Positions 16,797 to 25,383 of a stretch of 39,749 nt of DNA are shown here, piece after piece. This DNA comes from Syntrophaceae bacterium (lineage in GTDB: Bacteria > Desulfobacterota > Syntrophia > Syntrophales > PHBD01). The translations under genes were made by a program, and so were the position numbers. The notes beneath the pieces were generated by a model that saw only the letters and a list, made by a program, of their open reading frames with translations, was not told where the DNA came from and searched no databases. The first letter of the stretch is position 1, and each line of letters begins with the position of its first letter. The stretch spans positions 1 to 39,749 of the forward strand of contig JABLXX010000016.1 of NCBI GenBank assembly GCA_013177825.1, given 5' to 3'.

Positions 16797-17294
16797 ATGA
16801 CGGAAAAGAAGAAACTCATCATTCTGGGCCTGGGCAATATCATCACGAAGGATGAAGGCTTCGGGGTTCACTTTCTCCGCTGGTTCCTGGAGCGCCACCG
16901 TCTGCCCGAAGAAGTGGAGGCCATCGACGGAGGAACCCTGGGGTATGTCCTCCTGGGCCTTTTTGACCGTTGCGAGCGGATGATCGTCATCGACACAATC
17001 AAGCTGCCGGATCCACCGGGATCGATATACCGGTTCACCCACGAGGAGATGTCCCGGTATCTGCCGCCCCCGACGACGGCCCATGAAGTCAGCTTCTCCG
17101 ATGTCCTGTGCAAGGCCGAAATGATGGGCGATCTGCCGGAAATCGTCTTTCTGTGCATCGTCCCCCGGGAATGGCGGGACATGGGGCTGGAGATGACGGA
17201 GGAAATGACGGAGCGCCTGCCGGTGATGGAACGGCTTCTGCTGATGGAGCTGGAGGCCCTGGGCATCCGGACGGAACCGGTGCACGATGCATGA
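16797..17294 (+). CDS. hyaD: Hydrogenase maturation protease
   Basis: This endopeptidase clips the C-terminal tail of HyaB after nickel insertion. The 165-residue protein has the HybD/HyaD-type signature LGLGNIITKDEGFGV with the nickel-sensing acidic residue, a second acidic site in VIDTIKLP, and a histidine in TTAHEVSF, matching the E/D/H triad of the family. The ATG at 16797 is chosen because the longer frame from 16728 begins inside the terminator-like hairpin region. It overlaps hypA by 8 nt. Confidence 0.92.
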   Translation: MTEKKKLIILGLGNIITKDEGFGVHFLRWFLERHRLPEEVEAIDGGTLGYVLLGLFDRCERMIVIDTIKLPDPPGSIYRFTHEEMSRYLPPPTTAHEVSFSDVLCKAEMMGDLPEIVFLCIVPREWRDMGLEMTEEMTERLPVMERLLLMELEALGIRTEPVHDA

Positions 17295-17637
17295 GTTGTC
17301 CCTCGTCCAGTCGCTTCTGGAGATCCTGGAGGAACAGGCGCGAAAGACCCCTTTCGAAAAGGTGAACAGCCTGCTCCTGTCCTTCGGTCGCCTGTCCTGC
17401 ATCGATCCGCAGGCCCTCGAGTTCGCCTTCTCCGTACAGTCGCGGGGAACCAGGGCCGAGGGGGCCGTTCTCCGGTTTGACATCCGTCCGGTGACCATCT
17501 ACTGCCTGGGCTGCGAAAAGGAGCTGTCGCCGCCTTCCTTTACGGGCGACTGTCCCGCCTGCGGCGGTGTCGAAGTGCTGCTTACGGGGGGGACGGAGGA
17601 GATGAAACTGATCGAAATGGAAGTGGACGGTTGTTGA
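17287..17637 (+). CDS. hypA: Hydrogenase nickel-insertion protein HypA
   Basis: HypA delivers nickel, with HypB, to the large subunit. The 116-residue protein starts MHELSLV (His2 is the nickel ligand in the family) and has the zinc site CLGC...CPAC in the C-terminal half. It overlaps the end of hyaD by 8 nt, so it is in the same transcript. Confidence 0.95.
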   Translation: MHELSLVQSLLEILEEQARKTPFEKVNSLLLSFGRLSCIDPQALEFAFSVQSRGTRAEGAVLRFDIRPVTIYCLGCEKELSPPSFTGDCPACGGVEVLLTGGTEEMKLIEMEVDGC

Positions 17638-17676
17638 AAAAACCCCATTCCGCAGTCTGTCAGGAGTAAAAAACCC

Positions 17677-17907
17677 ATGTGCATCGGCTTTCCCGGGAAG
17701 ATTCTTTCCATCGACGAGGACAATTTCGCTGTCATCGAGATCGGCGGCACGACGCGGGAGGTCTGCCTCGACATCGTGGACGAACCGGTCCGGCCGGGGG
17801 ATTACGTCATCTCCCACGCCGGCTATGCCATTCACCGGATTGACGAGGCCCTGGCCGTGGAAAAGCTGGCCTTCCTGAAAGAACTGATCGACCATGAAAT
17901 ATATTGA
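17677..17907 (+). CDS. hypC: Hydrogenase assembly chaperone HypC
   Basis: HypC carries the Fe(CN)2CO precursor from HypD to the large subunit. The 76-residue protein starts MCIGFPGK, with the essential Cys2, and has the conserved histidine in ISHAGYAI. AGGAG lies 11 nt before the ATG. Its last 14 nt overlap hypD. Confidence 0.95.
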   Translation: MCIGFPGKILSIDEDNFAVIEIGGTTREVCLDIVDEPVRPGDYVISHAGYAIHRIDEALAVEKLAFLKELIDHEIY

Positions 17908-18985
17908 CGAATACCGGGACCCCTCGCTGATCCGAGGGCTTCTCACCCGGATCGGGGAGACGGCGGGTTCGCTTGCGGACCGGACCGTCACCCTGATGGA
18001 GGTCTGCGGGACTCACACCCAGGCCATTGCCCGTCACGGCCTGAAGGCCCTTCTGCCCGGGAACCTGCGTCTGATCTCGGGTCCCGGCTGCCCCGTCTGC
18101 GTCACATCCGCCTGCGACGTGGACACGGCCCTCTACCTCGCCGGCCGGGAGAACGTGACCTTCGCCACTTTCGGAGACATGCTGCGGGTCCCCGGCTCGG
18201 GCGGTCGCAGCCTCCAGACGCTGCGGGCCGACGGTGCCGACGTCCGGGTGGTGTCCTCCGCGGCGGACTGCCTCGCCATGGCGGAAGCCGATCCTTCAAA
18301 GGACATCGTCTTCATGGGCATCGGCTTCGAAACGACCTCGCCTACGGTGGCCTCCGCGATCCTGGCGGCCCGGAAGCGCGGTCTGACCAACCTGACCGTC
18401 TTCTCCGTCCACAAGGTCGTCCCGCCGGTCCTTCAGGCCCTCCTGGACGACCCGTCCCTCCACATCGACGGGTTTCTCTGCCCGGGCCACGTCAGCACCA
18501 TCACGGGAACGGCCGCCTATGAGCGGATCCCCGCATCGGGCCGGGCGGCGGTCATTACCGGCTTCGAGCCGGCGGACATCCTGGAGGGCGTCCTGATGCT
18601 TCTCCGGCAGATCGCAGAGGGGACATTCGACGTGGAGATCCAGTACACCCGGGGGCTCAAGACGGAGGGAAACGCCCGGGCCAGGGAGATCCTGGAGCGG
18701 GTGTTCCGCCAGTCCGACGCCGAGTGGCGCGGCCTGGGAACGATCCCCGGCAGCGGCCTCGCATTCCGGGAGGAATTCGGGACCTGGGATGTCCGATCCC
18801 GTCATCCCGTCCCCGAAATGCCGGCGGAAGAGATCAAGGGGTGCTCCTGCGGAGAGATCCTCCGGGGTGTCCTCTCCCCCGAGGACTGTCCCCTGTTCCG
18901 CCGCGTCTGCACGCCCTCGCAGCCCGTGGGTCCCTGCATGGTCTCCTCCGAGGGGACCTGCGCGGCGCACTTCAAATATTCCTGA
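17894..18985 (+). CDS. hypD: Hydrogenase cofactor assembly protein HypD
   Basis: HypD is the [4Fe-4S] scaffold on which the cyanide and CO ligands are put on iron. The 363-residue protein shows the family motifs MEVCGTHTQAIARHG, SGPGCPVCVTS, a GIGFETTSPT block, CPGHVSTITG, and the C-terminal cysteines in GCSCGEI and EDCPLFRRVCTP that hold the cluster. It starts inside hypC (14-nt overlap). Confidence 0.96.
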   Translation: MKYIDEYRDPSLIRGLLTRIGETAGSLADRTVTLMEVCGTHTQAIARHGLKALLPGNLRLISGPGCPVCVTSACDVDTALYLAGRENVTFATFGDMLRVPGSGGRSLQTLRADGADVRVVSSAADCLAMAEADPSKDIVFMGIGFETTSPTVASAILAARKRGLTNLTVFSVHKVVPPVLQALLDDPSLHIDGFLCPGHVSTITGTAAYERIPASGRAAVITGFEPADILEGVLMLLRQIAEGTFDVEIQYTRGLKTEGNARAREILERVFRQSDAEWRGLGTIPGSGLAFREEFGTWDVRSRHPVPEMPAEEIKGCSCGEILRGVLSPEDCPLFRRVCTPSQPVGPCMVSSEGTCAAHFKYS

Positions 18986-19002
18986 GCAACGGGAGGAATT
19001 TC

Positions 19003-19662
19003 ATGAAAGTCAGAGTCGTCCAGAACGTCCTCGACGCCAACGACCGGATCGCCAATGGAAACCGGGCGCTTTTCGACGAGAAAAACCTTTACGTCATGAA
19101 CCTGATGAGTTCCCCCGGGGCCGGCAAGACATCCCTGGTGGAGCGGACCATCATGGCCCTGCGGGAGCGGGCCCGAATCGCCGTGATCGAGGGGGACATC
19201 CAGGACACCTTCGACGCCGACCGCGTGGCCGCCCTGGGCATCCCGGCGGTGCAGATCAACACCGGCGGGGGATGCCACCTGGACGGCAACATGGTCCGGG
19301 AGGCCCTGGCGGACCTGAACCTCGACGAGACGGACCTCCTGATCGTGGAAAACGTGGGCAACCTCGTCTGTCCGGCGGAGTTCCGGATCGGGGAAAACGA
19401 CAAGGTCATGATCCTGAGCGTCCCCGAGGGCGCCGACAAACCGGCCAAGTATCCCCTGATGTTCCAGGAGGCGTCCGTTCTGCTCATCAACAAGATCGAT
19501 CTCCTCCCGTACGTCGATTTCGACCTCGCCAAGGCCCGCCGGGACGCCCGGGCCCTCAATCCCGGGATCGAGATCTTCGAGGTGTCCTGCAAGACCGGGG
19601 AAGGTCTGGAGGGGTGGATCGCGTGGCTCACCAAGCGGATGGAAAGCCGGCGGGCGGAATAA
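19003..19662 (+). CDS. hypB: Hydrogenase nickel-insertion GTPase HypB
   Basis: HypB drives nickel insertion by GTP hydrolysis. The 219-residue protein has the P-loop SSPGAGKTSL, the metal-switch region INTGGGCHLD, ENVGNLVCPAEF, and the guanine-specificity motif NKIDLLPY. It lacks the N-terminal CxxGC motif and the His-rich nickel store found in some HypB proteins. GGGAGG lies just before the ATG, 17 nt after hypD. A longer open frame to 18724 overlaps hypD and is not used. Confidence 0.95.
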   Translation: MKVRVVQNVLDANDRIANGNRALFDEKNLYVMNLMSSPGAGKTSLVERTIMALRERARIAVIEGDIQDTFDADRVAALGIPAVQINTGGGCHLDGNMVREALADLNLDETDLLIVENVGNLVCPAEFRIGENDKVMILSVPEGADKPAKYPLMFQEASVLLINKIDLLPYVDFDLAKARRDARALNPGIEIFEVSCKTGEGLEGWIAWLTKRMESRRAE

Positions 19663-19706
19663 GCATTCCGCTGTCCGGCCGGAGCGCCGCCCGGGCGCCC
19701 GCAGCG

Positions 19707-21989
19707 ATGCGTCTCGCCTGGCATTTCGCCGGCATCGTCCAGGGCGTGGGGTTTCGTCCCTTCATCTACCGGCTGGCACGGGAGCGGTCCCTGGTGGGGT
19801 TCGTCCAGAACCGCACCGACGGGGTGATCGTCGAGGTGGAGGGTCGCCCGGAGGCGGTCCGCCGGTTCGGCGCGGACGTTCTCGAGGCCCTGCCCCCGCT
19901 GGCGGACGTCACTTCCGTTTCGTCCGCCGAAGTGCCCCTCCGGATGGACGGCGACTTCCGGATCGCCCCCAGCGCGGACGCCGGGAAGGCGGACGTCCGC
20001 CTGTCCCCGGACGTGGCCCCCTGCCCAGCATGCCTGGCGGAGCTGGACGACCCCCGGGACCGCCGATACCGCTACCCCTTCATCAACTGCACCGACTGCG
20101 GCCCGCGGCTGACCATCATCAGGGACATCCCCTATGACCGGGAAAACACCTCCATGGCCTGTTTTCCCCTCTGCCCCTCCTGCCGCCGGGAATACGAGGA
20201 CCCGCTCGATCGCCGGTTCCACGCGGAGCCCAACGCCTGCGCCGCCTGCGGGCCGGCTCTCCGGCTCCTGGACGGCGAAGGGAATCCCGTTGCCTCCGGG
20301 AACGAGATCGAGCGGGCCATCGACCTTCTGAAGGACGGCCGCATCTTGGCCGTGAAGGGATTGGGAGGATTTCACCTGGGCGTCGACGGGGAAAACGAGG
20401 AGGCCGTCGCCCGGCTCCGGCTGAGAAAATACCGCGAGGAGAAGCCCCTGGCGATCCTCGTCCGGGACCTCATGGCGGCCCGCCGCCTGGCGGACCTGAG
20501 GCCGGAGGAGGAAAAGCTTCTCACCTCCCCCGAGCGGCCCATCGTCCTGGTCCCGAAACGCCCGGGCATCCCCCTGGCACCGTCGGTGGCGCCGGGCATG
20601 GCCACCCTGGGGATCATGCTCCCCTCCACACCCCTTCAGCACCTGCTCCTGAAGGGGGCCTTCCCTGCCCTCGTCATGACGAGCGGCAACCAGACCGACG
20701 AACCCATCTGCATCGGCAACCGGGAGGCCCTGGCGCGACTCCGGGGAATCGCCGATTTCTTCCTCGTCCACGACCGGGACATCCTGGTCCGGTGCGACGA
20801 CTCCATCGCAATGGTCGCCGCCGGCGGCCCCGCCATTATGCGGCGCGCCCGGGGTTACGCTCCCCGGGCCGTAGCGCTCCGGAGGAGATACCCCCCCGTC
20901 CTGGCCCTGGGCCCCCAGGTCAAGGCCACCGTCTGCATCATCCGGGAAGACGCCGCCTTTCTGAGCCCTCACATCGGCGACCTGGAAACGCCCCAGGCGA
21001 GGGATTTTCACGAGGAGAGCATCGCCCTCGTCCAACGGATCACCGAATGCGACCCGGTTCGGATCGCCTGCGATCTCCATCCCGGATACTACACGTCCCG
21101 CATTGCCGCCGGCCTCGCGGACCGGCAGGTCTACCGGGTCCAGCACCATCACGCCCACATCGTGAGCTGCCTGGCGGAAAACCGCGCCGATGGCCCGGTG
21201 ATCGGCCTCGCCATGGACGGTACGGGATACGGCGCCGACGGCCAGGCCTGGGGAGGCGAGTTCCTGGTGGCCACGGAAACGGACTTCACCCGCGCCGGGC
21301 ACCTGAAGCCCTTCTCCCTGCCCGGGGGCGAAAAGGCGATCCGGGAGCCCTGGCGCACCGCCGCCAGCCTGATGAGGGAGGCCTTCGGTTCCTCCTGGCC
21401 CGAGGCGGCCCGGCGGGCCGGCATCCTGCCGGAAGACACATCACCGGAACTGCTGGAGCGGATCATGGACAGCGGCCTGGCCGGCATCAGGACGACCAGT
21501 CTCGGGAGGGTCTTCGACGGCGTTTCGGCCCTTCTGGGGCCCCGCCGTCGGGTCAGCTTCGAGGGTCAGGCGGCGATGGAGCTGGAGGCCTTGGCCGGGC
21601 AGGAAAAAGGGCGGCTTCTGGCCTTTGCCGTGGGAGAAGAAAACGGTGCGTTCGTCCTGGATCTCTTCCCGGCGGTCCGGGAACTGGTGGACCTTCTTTC
21701 CCGGGGAGTAAGCCCGGCGGCGCTGGCGGCGGCGTTTCACAGCACCCTGGCCGTGTCCTTTACGGCCCTGGCCGGGCGCATCCGTGAAACAACCGGACTG
21801 AATACGGCGGCCCTGAGCGGCGGGTGCTTCCAGAACCGCCGGCTTCTGGAGGAATGCACGGCATCCCTGGAAGGGGCCGGTATCGAGGTCCTGCGACACC
21901 GCCTGGCGCCGGCCAACGACGGCGGGATCGCCCTCGGCCAGGCCGTCATTGCCGCCGCACAGGCCCTGAACGAAGCAGAGCAGAAATAA
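19707..21989 (+). CDS. hypF: Carbamoyltransferase HypF
   Basis: HypF makes the carbamoyl group that becomes cyanide on the active-site iron. The 760-residue protein has an N-terminal acylphosphatase domain (GIVQGVGFRPFIYRLAR), paired zinc fingers (CPACLAEL...CTDCGP and CPLCPSCRREY...CAACGP), a YrdC-like domain, and a C-terminal Kae1-like domain with VQHHHAHIVSC. The ATG at 19707 is the first methionine after the end of hypB, and acylphosphatase homology begins a few residues later. No clear ribosome site is seen, so coupling to hypB 44 nt upstream is likely. The open frame extends back to 18789 through hypD and hypB, but that part is a shadow. Confidence 0.94.
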   Translation: MRLAWHFAGIVQGVGFRPFIYRLARERSLVGFVQNRTDGVIVEVEGRPEAVRRFGADVLEALPPLADVTSVSSAEVPLRMDGDFRIAPSADAGKADVRLSPDVAPCPACLAELDDPRDRRYRYPFINCTDCGPRLTIIRDIPYDRENTSMACFPLCPSCRREYEDPLDRRFHAEPNACAACGPALRLLDGEGNPVASGNEIERAIDLLKDGRILAVKGLGGFHLGVDGENEEAVARLRLRKYREEKPLAILVRDLMAARRLADLRPEEEKLLTSPERPIVLVPKRPGIPLAPSVAPGMATLGIMLPSTPLQHLLLKGAFPALVMTSGNQTDEPICIGNREALARLRGIADFFLVHDRDILVRCDDSIAMVAAGGPAIMRRARGYAPRAVALRRRYPPVLALGPQVKATVCIIREDAAFLSPHIGDLETPQARDFHEESIALVQRITECDPVRIACDLHPGYYTSRIAAGLADRQVYRVQHHHAHIVSCLAENRADGPVIGLAMDGTGYGADGQAWGGEFLVATETDFTRAGHLKPFSLPGGEKAIREPWRTAASLMREAFGSSWPEAARRAGILPEDTSPELLERIMDSGLAGIRTTSLGRVFDGVSALLGPRRRVSFEGQAAMELEALAGQEKGRLLAFAVGEENGAFVLDLFPAVRELVDLLSRGVSPAALAAAFHSTLAVSFTALAGRIRETTGLNTAALSGGCFQNRRLLEECTASLEGAGIEVLRHRLAPANDGGIALGQAVIAAAQALNEAEQK

Positions 21990-22009
21990 ACATCACGGAG
22001 GCACGAAAC

Positions 22010-23020
22010 ATGAGCAACGACCGGATCCTGCTGGAGCACGGCGGGGGCGGCCTGCTGTCGCACGAACTGATCGCCGAACGGTTCGTTCCCCTCTTCCGGA
22101 ACCCCTGGCTGGAAAAGCTGGAGGACAGCGCCATTGCCGAAATCGACGGAGCGAAGATCTGCCTGACGACCGACTCTTACGTGGTCCAGCCACCCTTCTT
22201 TCCCGGCGGCGACATCGGCTCCCTTGCCGTCCACGGCACCGTGAACGACCTGGCCGTCTGCGGCGCAACGCCCCTGTTCCTGAGCGCCGCCTATATCCTG
22301 GAGGAGGGTTTCCCCCTGGCGGACCTGGACCGGATCGTCCGCTCCATGGCGGAAGCCGCCGAAAAGGCCGGGGTCCGGGTCGTCACCGGAGACACCAAGG
22401 TCGTCCCCCGGGGTGCCGCCGACGGGATCTTCATCAACACTTCCGGGATCGGCGTCGTCCGCTATCCCGCACCCCTTTCGGTCCAAAGCATCGCCCCGGG
22501 AGACACCGTGATCCTGAGCGGGTTTCTCGGCGACCACGGAGCCGCGGTCTTGAGCGCCCGCCGGGACCTGGGGCTCCGCACAGCGATCCTGTCCGACTCG
22601 GCGTCCCTGAACGGACTCGTCGCGGCGGCCCTCGACGCCAGCCCCCGGGTCCATTGCATGCGCGATGCCACGCGCGGGGGGCTGGGGGCCATTCTGGCGG
22701 AGATTGCCGGCCAGTCCGGCCTGGAAATCACGATCGAAGAACAGAGCCTGCCGATCCGCGAAGAGGTCCGCGGCGTGTGCGAAATCCTCGGACTGGACCC
22801 GCTCTTCCTGGCGAACGAGGGGAAGATGGCCCTATTCTGCCCGGTGGAAGAGGCGGAGCGCGTTCTCACGGCCATGAAAGGACACCCCCTGGGCCGGGAT
22901 GCGGCGGTCATCGGGGCCGTCGGGGAGACTCGAAAGGGACGGCTGATCCTCCGTACCGCCGTGGGCGGCTCCCGGGTCGTCGACCTTCCCACGGGGGAGT
23001 TGGTCCCCAGAATCTGCTGA
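22010..23020 (+). CDS. hypE: Hydrogenase cyanide-ligand dehydratase HypE
   Basis: HypE accepts the carbamoyl group from HypF on its C-terminal cysteine and dehydrates it to a thiocyanate. The 336-residue protein has LLEHGGGG near the N-terminus, the ATP-binding segments TTDSYVVQP and VVTGDTKVV, MRDATRGGLG, and ends VPRIC, the family's essential terminal cysteine. CACGGAGG lies before the ATG, 20 nt after hypF. It is the last hyp gene, and completes HypABCDEF in this window. Confidence 0.95.
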   Translation: MSNDRILLEHGGGGLLSHELIAERFVPLFRNPWLEKLEDSAIAEIDGAKICLTTDSYVVQPPFFPGGDIGSLAVHGTVNDLAVCGATPLFLSAAYILEEGFPLADLDRIVRSMAEAAEKAGVRVVTGDTKVVPRGAADGIFINTSGIGVVRYPAPLSVQSIAPGDTVILSGFLGDHGAAVLSARRDLGLRTAILSDSASLNGLVAAALDASPRVHCMRDATRGGLGAILAEIAGQSGLEITIEEQSLPIREEVRGVCEILGLDPLFLANEGKMALFCPVEEAERVLTAMKGHPLGRDAAVIGAVGETRKGRLILRTAVGGSRVVDLPTGELVPRIC

Positions 23021-23234
23021 AGAGACGGCATCGTTCTTCTTGCATCCGGCCGTCCCACCCGTGGAGCCGGAAAAGAAATGCGGCGAGTCGGCCGGAAGGA
23101 TCGCCATTTCCCGCGTCTCCCGGCAAGACGTCCCCGGCCGGAGGGACCCCGCTTCCATTGTTGATGCATCACAGCCGCTTTGTTGATCGGAGCCTCTTCC
23201 CGATGCCGGGCCTCCGGCGGTACCCCATATCACA

Positions 23235-23262
23235 TTGACATGAAAGGCTTTTGCCTGATACA
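23235..23262 (+). promoter_or_regulatory. Possible nikR promoter
   Basis: TTGACA (23235-23240) is followed after 16 bp by GATACA (23257-23262), 32 bp before the nikR ATG. The 273-nt gap after hypE holds no gene; this is the only promoter-like signal I see there. No GTATGA-type NikR operator was found. Confidence 0.4.
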
Positions 23263-23293
23263 ACGATGCAAAACAACGTGGGAGGGTCCCGCT

Positions 23294-23710
23294 ATGTCCG
23301 AACTGGTCCGCTTCGGAGTTTCCCTTGAAAAGAGTCTCCTCGACAAGTTTGACAACCTGATCCGGGAGCGGCGTTACACCAACCGTTCCGAGGCCCTGCG
23401 AGACCTCATCCGTCAGGAGCTGGTAAAGAAGACATGGGCGGAAGACCTCGAAGTGGCCGGAGCCGTCACGTTCCTCTTCGACCATCATCAGCGGGACCTG
23501 CTGAACCGCATCACCGACATCCAGCACGATTATCAGGGGCTCATCATCTCTACCCAGCACGTCCACCTGGATCACGACAACTGCCTGGAGATCGTCGCCG
23601 TACGCGGGAAAGCGGGGAGCATCCAGGACCTGACGGACCGTCTGAAGGCCATCCGGGGCGTTCGCCACTGTTCCCTCTCCATGTCCAGCGCCGGTAAGGA
23701 CGTCCGGTGA
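23294..23710 (+). CDS. nikR: Nickel-responsive regulator NikR
   Basis: NikR is a ribbon-helix-helix repressor that senses Ni(II). The 138-residue protein has the N-terminal RHH (RFGVSLEKSLLDKFDNLI, YTNRSEALRDLIR) and a C-terminal ACT-like domain with the nickel ligands: His in DIQHDYQG, HVH in TQHVHLD, and Cys in HDNCLEI. The ATG at 23294 follows GGGAGGG; an open frame extends to 23180 without homology. No nickel transporter is in the window, so it probably acts on targets elsewhere and perhaps on hyp or hya genes. Confidence 0.93.
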   Translation: MSELVRFGVSLEKSLLDKFDNLIRERRYTNRSEALRDLIRQELVKKTWAEDLEVAGAVTFLFDHHQRDLLNRITDIQHDYQGLIISTQHVHLDHDNCLEIVAVRGKAGSIQDLTDRLKAIRGVRHCSLSMSSAGKDVR

Positions 23711-23742
23711 CGGGAGGCAACGAAACGAGAAGAGGTGAAGCC

Positions 23743-24273
23743 ATGAATCCGAAACAATTCATGAGAATCATGCGTCATTTCGCCGTCCTTCTGGCCCCGG
23801 CGATTGTCCTGCTGGCGCTGTGGCCGGCCGTTGCCGCCGGCGCCGACTACTACCAGTGGACCGACGAAGACGGCGTTCTGCACATCTCCAACATGCCCCC
23901 GGAGGAAACCCCGAAGAAACAGCGGCGGGTGAAGACCACCCGTCTCCAGGACCCGGCTCCCGCCTCCGAAACCGCCGGTGGGAACGCCACCCTCGCACCG
24001 GTCCCCGGCGCCGCCCCCGTCAGCCGGCCGCCTGATGCCAGCCAAGCCGCGACCGGCGCCCCGCCAAAGACAGCCGCAACGGCCGCGGACGCATCCGGCG
24101 CTTCCCGAACCTCCGGAGGCAGCACTTCGACAGCGGGATCATCGCCCGCTCCCCAGGCGGCGTCCGGGACATCCGCGCCTTCGGAACCCTTCCGGTCCTC
24201 CCAGCCTCCGCCTGACAGCACGGGCCAGGACAGCGGAACCGTAGAAGGCGCCGTGAATAGCCGGCAGCAGTAA
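23743..24273 (+). CDS. DUF4124 domain protein, exported, Ala/Pro/Ser-rich tail
   Basis: The 176-residue product has a hydrophobic signal segment (about residues 10-32, ending AAGA), then a DUF4124 domain ([23 protein letters not shown]), common in short periplasmic proteins of proteobacteria and of unknown function. The last 120 residues are low-complexity Ala/Pro/Ser/Thr, probably disordered. AGAGGTGA precedes the ATG. It starts 32 nt after nikR but no functional link is evident. Confidence 0.75.
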   Translation: MNPKQFMRIMRHFAVLLAPAIVLLALWPAVAAGADYYQWTDEDGVLHISNMPPEETPKKQRRVKTTRLQDPAPASETAGGNATLAPVPGAAPVSRPPDASQAATGAPPKTAATAADASGASRTSGGSTSTAGSSPAPQAASGTSAPSEPFRSSQPPPDSTGQDSGTVEGAVNSRQQ

Positions 24274-24362
24274 CGCAACGCCCGGCTCCCGGCGAAGCGT
24301 CCTCCCTGCGCCGACCGGACACCCGCAAACAACGGGAGAGTCGCCATAATCCGGCAAACGGC

Positions 24363-24391
24363 TTGCTTTTTCTTCTGGAAGCGAGTAGCAT
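24363..24391 (+). promoter_or_regulatory. Possible promoter of the cold-shock gene leader
   Basis: TTGCTT (24363-24368), 17 bp, TAGCAT (24386-24391). A start near 24398 would give a leader of about 170 nt, similar in length to the long leaders of cspA-type genes. Match quality is modest. Confidence 0.35.
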
Positions 24392-24474
24392 CCAAAATGT
24401 TTGGAACATCCCGAGGGGGTTCCGTCTCTTTCGCAGATCAAGTTGGGTACAGACAGTGTTGAGGTGCAAGGTAG

Positions 24475-24512
24475 ACCGCCGCGGACCCCAAGGGTCTTGG
24501 CGGTTTTTCTTT
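24475..24512 (+). terminator. Terminator hairpin in the csp leader
   Basis: ACCGCC (24475-24480) pairs with GGCGGT (24499-24504), with an inner GACCC/GGGTC stem, followed by TTTTTCTTT. It ends only 55 nt before the csp ATG. No strong promoter is visible after it, so it may be an attenuator, or the end of a small RNA starting near 24398. Confidence 0.7.
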
Positions 24513-24566
24513 CTGCCGCGGTCACTATCCGACTTTGACAAATCCGGGAAAGGAGGAAGTCAGACC

Positions 24567-24767
24567 ATGCCAGAAGGAAAGGTGAAGTGGTTCAACGAGA
24601 AGAAAGGCTTCGGATTCATCCAGACGGACGAGGGGGAAGACATTTTCGTTCACTTCAGCGCCATCCAGGACAGCGGATTCAAGACCCTGCAGGAGGGACA
24701 GCGGGTCTCGTTCGACATTGAGAAGGGCCGCAAGGGCCTCGCGGCGGCCAACGTCAAAGCCCTGTAA
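24567..24767 (+). CDS. Cold-shock domain protein
   Basis: This 66-residue CspA-family protein binds single-stranded RNA and DNA and melts hairpins. It has both RNP motifs, KGFGFIQ and DIFVHFS, on an OB fold starting [10 protein letters not shown]. An AAAGGAGG ribosome site precedes the ATG. An open frame runs back to 24363, but crosses the terminator hairpin and has no homology. Which Csp paralogue this is cannot be told. Confidence 0.95.
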   Translation: MPEGKVKWFNEKKGFGFIQTDEGEDIFVHFSAIQDSGFKTLQEGQRVSFDIEKGRKGLAAANVKAL

Positions 24768-24781
24768 TGACCGATTTCGGG

Positions 24782-24819
24782 AGAGGCGCATCCCCGTTTT
24801 CGAAGGAGCGCCTCTTTTT
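24782..24819 (+). terminator. Intrinsic terminator after csp
   Basis: AGAGGCGC (24782-24789) pairs with GCGCCTCT (24808-24815) and is followed by TTTTC. It lies 15 nt after the csp stop. Confidence 0.85.
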
Positions 24820-24855
24820 CGTTGCAGGGCGGGTACCCACGAAAGGGGAAATCGC

Positions 24856-25221
24856 ATGAGCAAAAAACTGTATGTAGGAAACCTGACGCAGAACGTCACG
24901 GAAGACGACCTGAAGTCCAACTTCGGCGAGGTTGGGAAAATCGTCTCCATCACGATCATCAAGGATCGGTACACAGGCTACTCGAAGGGCTTCGGTTTTG
25001 TGGAGATGGAGACCCCCGAGGAGGCCAAGGAAGCCATCGCCCGCTTCAACGGCGGCCAGCTCGACGGTAAAACGCTGACCGTCAGCGAGGCCAAACCGCG
25101 GAAGGACGAAGGCGGAGGGAGACCGGGAGGCGGCGGCTATCGAGGCGGCGGCGGACGGCCCGGCGGCGGCGGTGGCGGTTACCGGGGTGGCGGTGGCGGT
25201 GGCGGACGCGGCCGGTATTGA
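24856..25221 (+). CDS. RRM RNA-binding protein with glycine/arginine-rich tail
   Basis: The 121-residue protein has one RRM (residues 3-80) with RNP2 KLYVGNL and RNP1 KGFGFVEM, followed by a tail of GGG, RGG and GGY repeats. Such small RRM-Gly proteins occur in cyanobacteria and many deltaproteobacteria and are tied to cold or stress RNA metabolism. GAAAGGGGAAA lies before the ATG. The codon-level GGC/GGT repeat makes the tail prone to length change. Confidence 0.93.
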   Translation: MSKKLYVGNLTQNVTEDDLKSNFGEVGKIVSITIIKDRYTGYSKGFGFVEMETPEEAKEAIARFNGGQLDGKTLTVSEAKPRKDEGGGRPGGGGYRGGGGRPGGGGGGYRGGGGGGGRGRY

Positions 25222-25263
25222 TTCCGCGCACAACAGTCCCATTTTCCGGTGTAACCGGACAAG

Positions 25264-25291
25264 AAAAGGCGGCCCCAGGGCCGCCTTTTTT
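25264..25291 (+). terminator. Intrinsic terminator after the RRM gene
   Basis: AAAAGGCGGCCC-CA-GGGCCGCCTTTTTT is a perfect GC-rich hairpin with a 2-nt apex (in practice a 4-nt loop) and a T-run. It ends the RRM transcript. Confidence 0.92.
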
Positions 25292-25383
25292 GCATCCTTC
25301 AATCGGCCCCGCCCCCGATCCGGGTTGTCCCGGCGGCGAAAGGTGTGGTAGGAAAGGCGGCGAACAAGAAAGGGGGAGCGGAC

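Noticed and set aside
18789-19706. Long N-terminal extension of the hypF frame
   Set aside because: It overlaps hypD and hypB fully; the translated extension is Arg/Pro/Gly-rich with no homology, and the acylphosphatase domain starts just after 19707.
25110-25221. Glycine-codon repeat tract as a separate DNA repeat
   Set aside because: It is the coding sequence of the RGG/GGY tail of the RRM protein; periodicity follows the protein.
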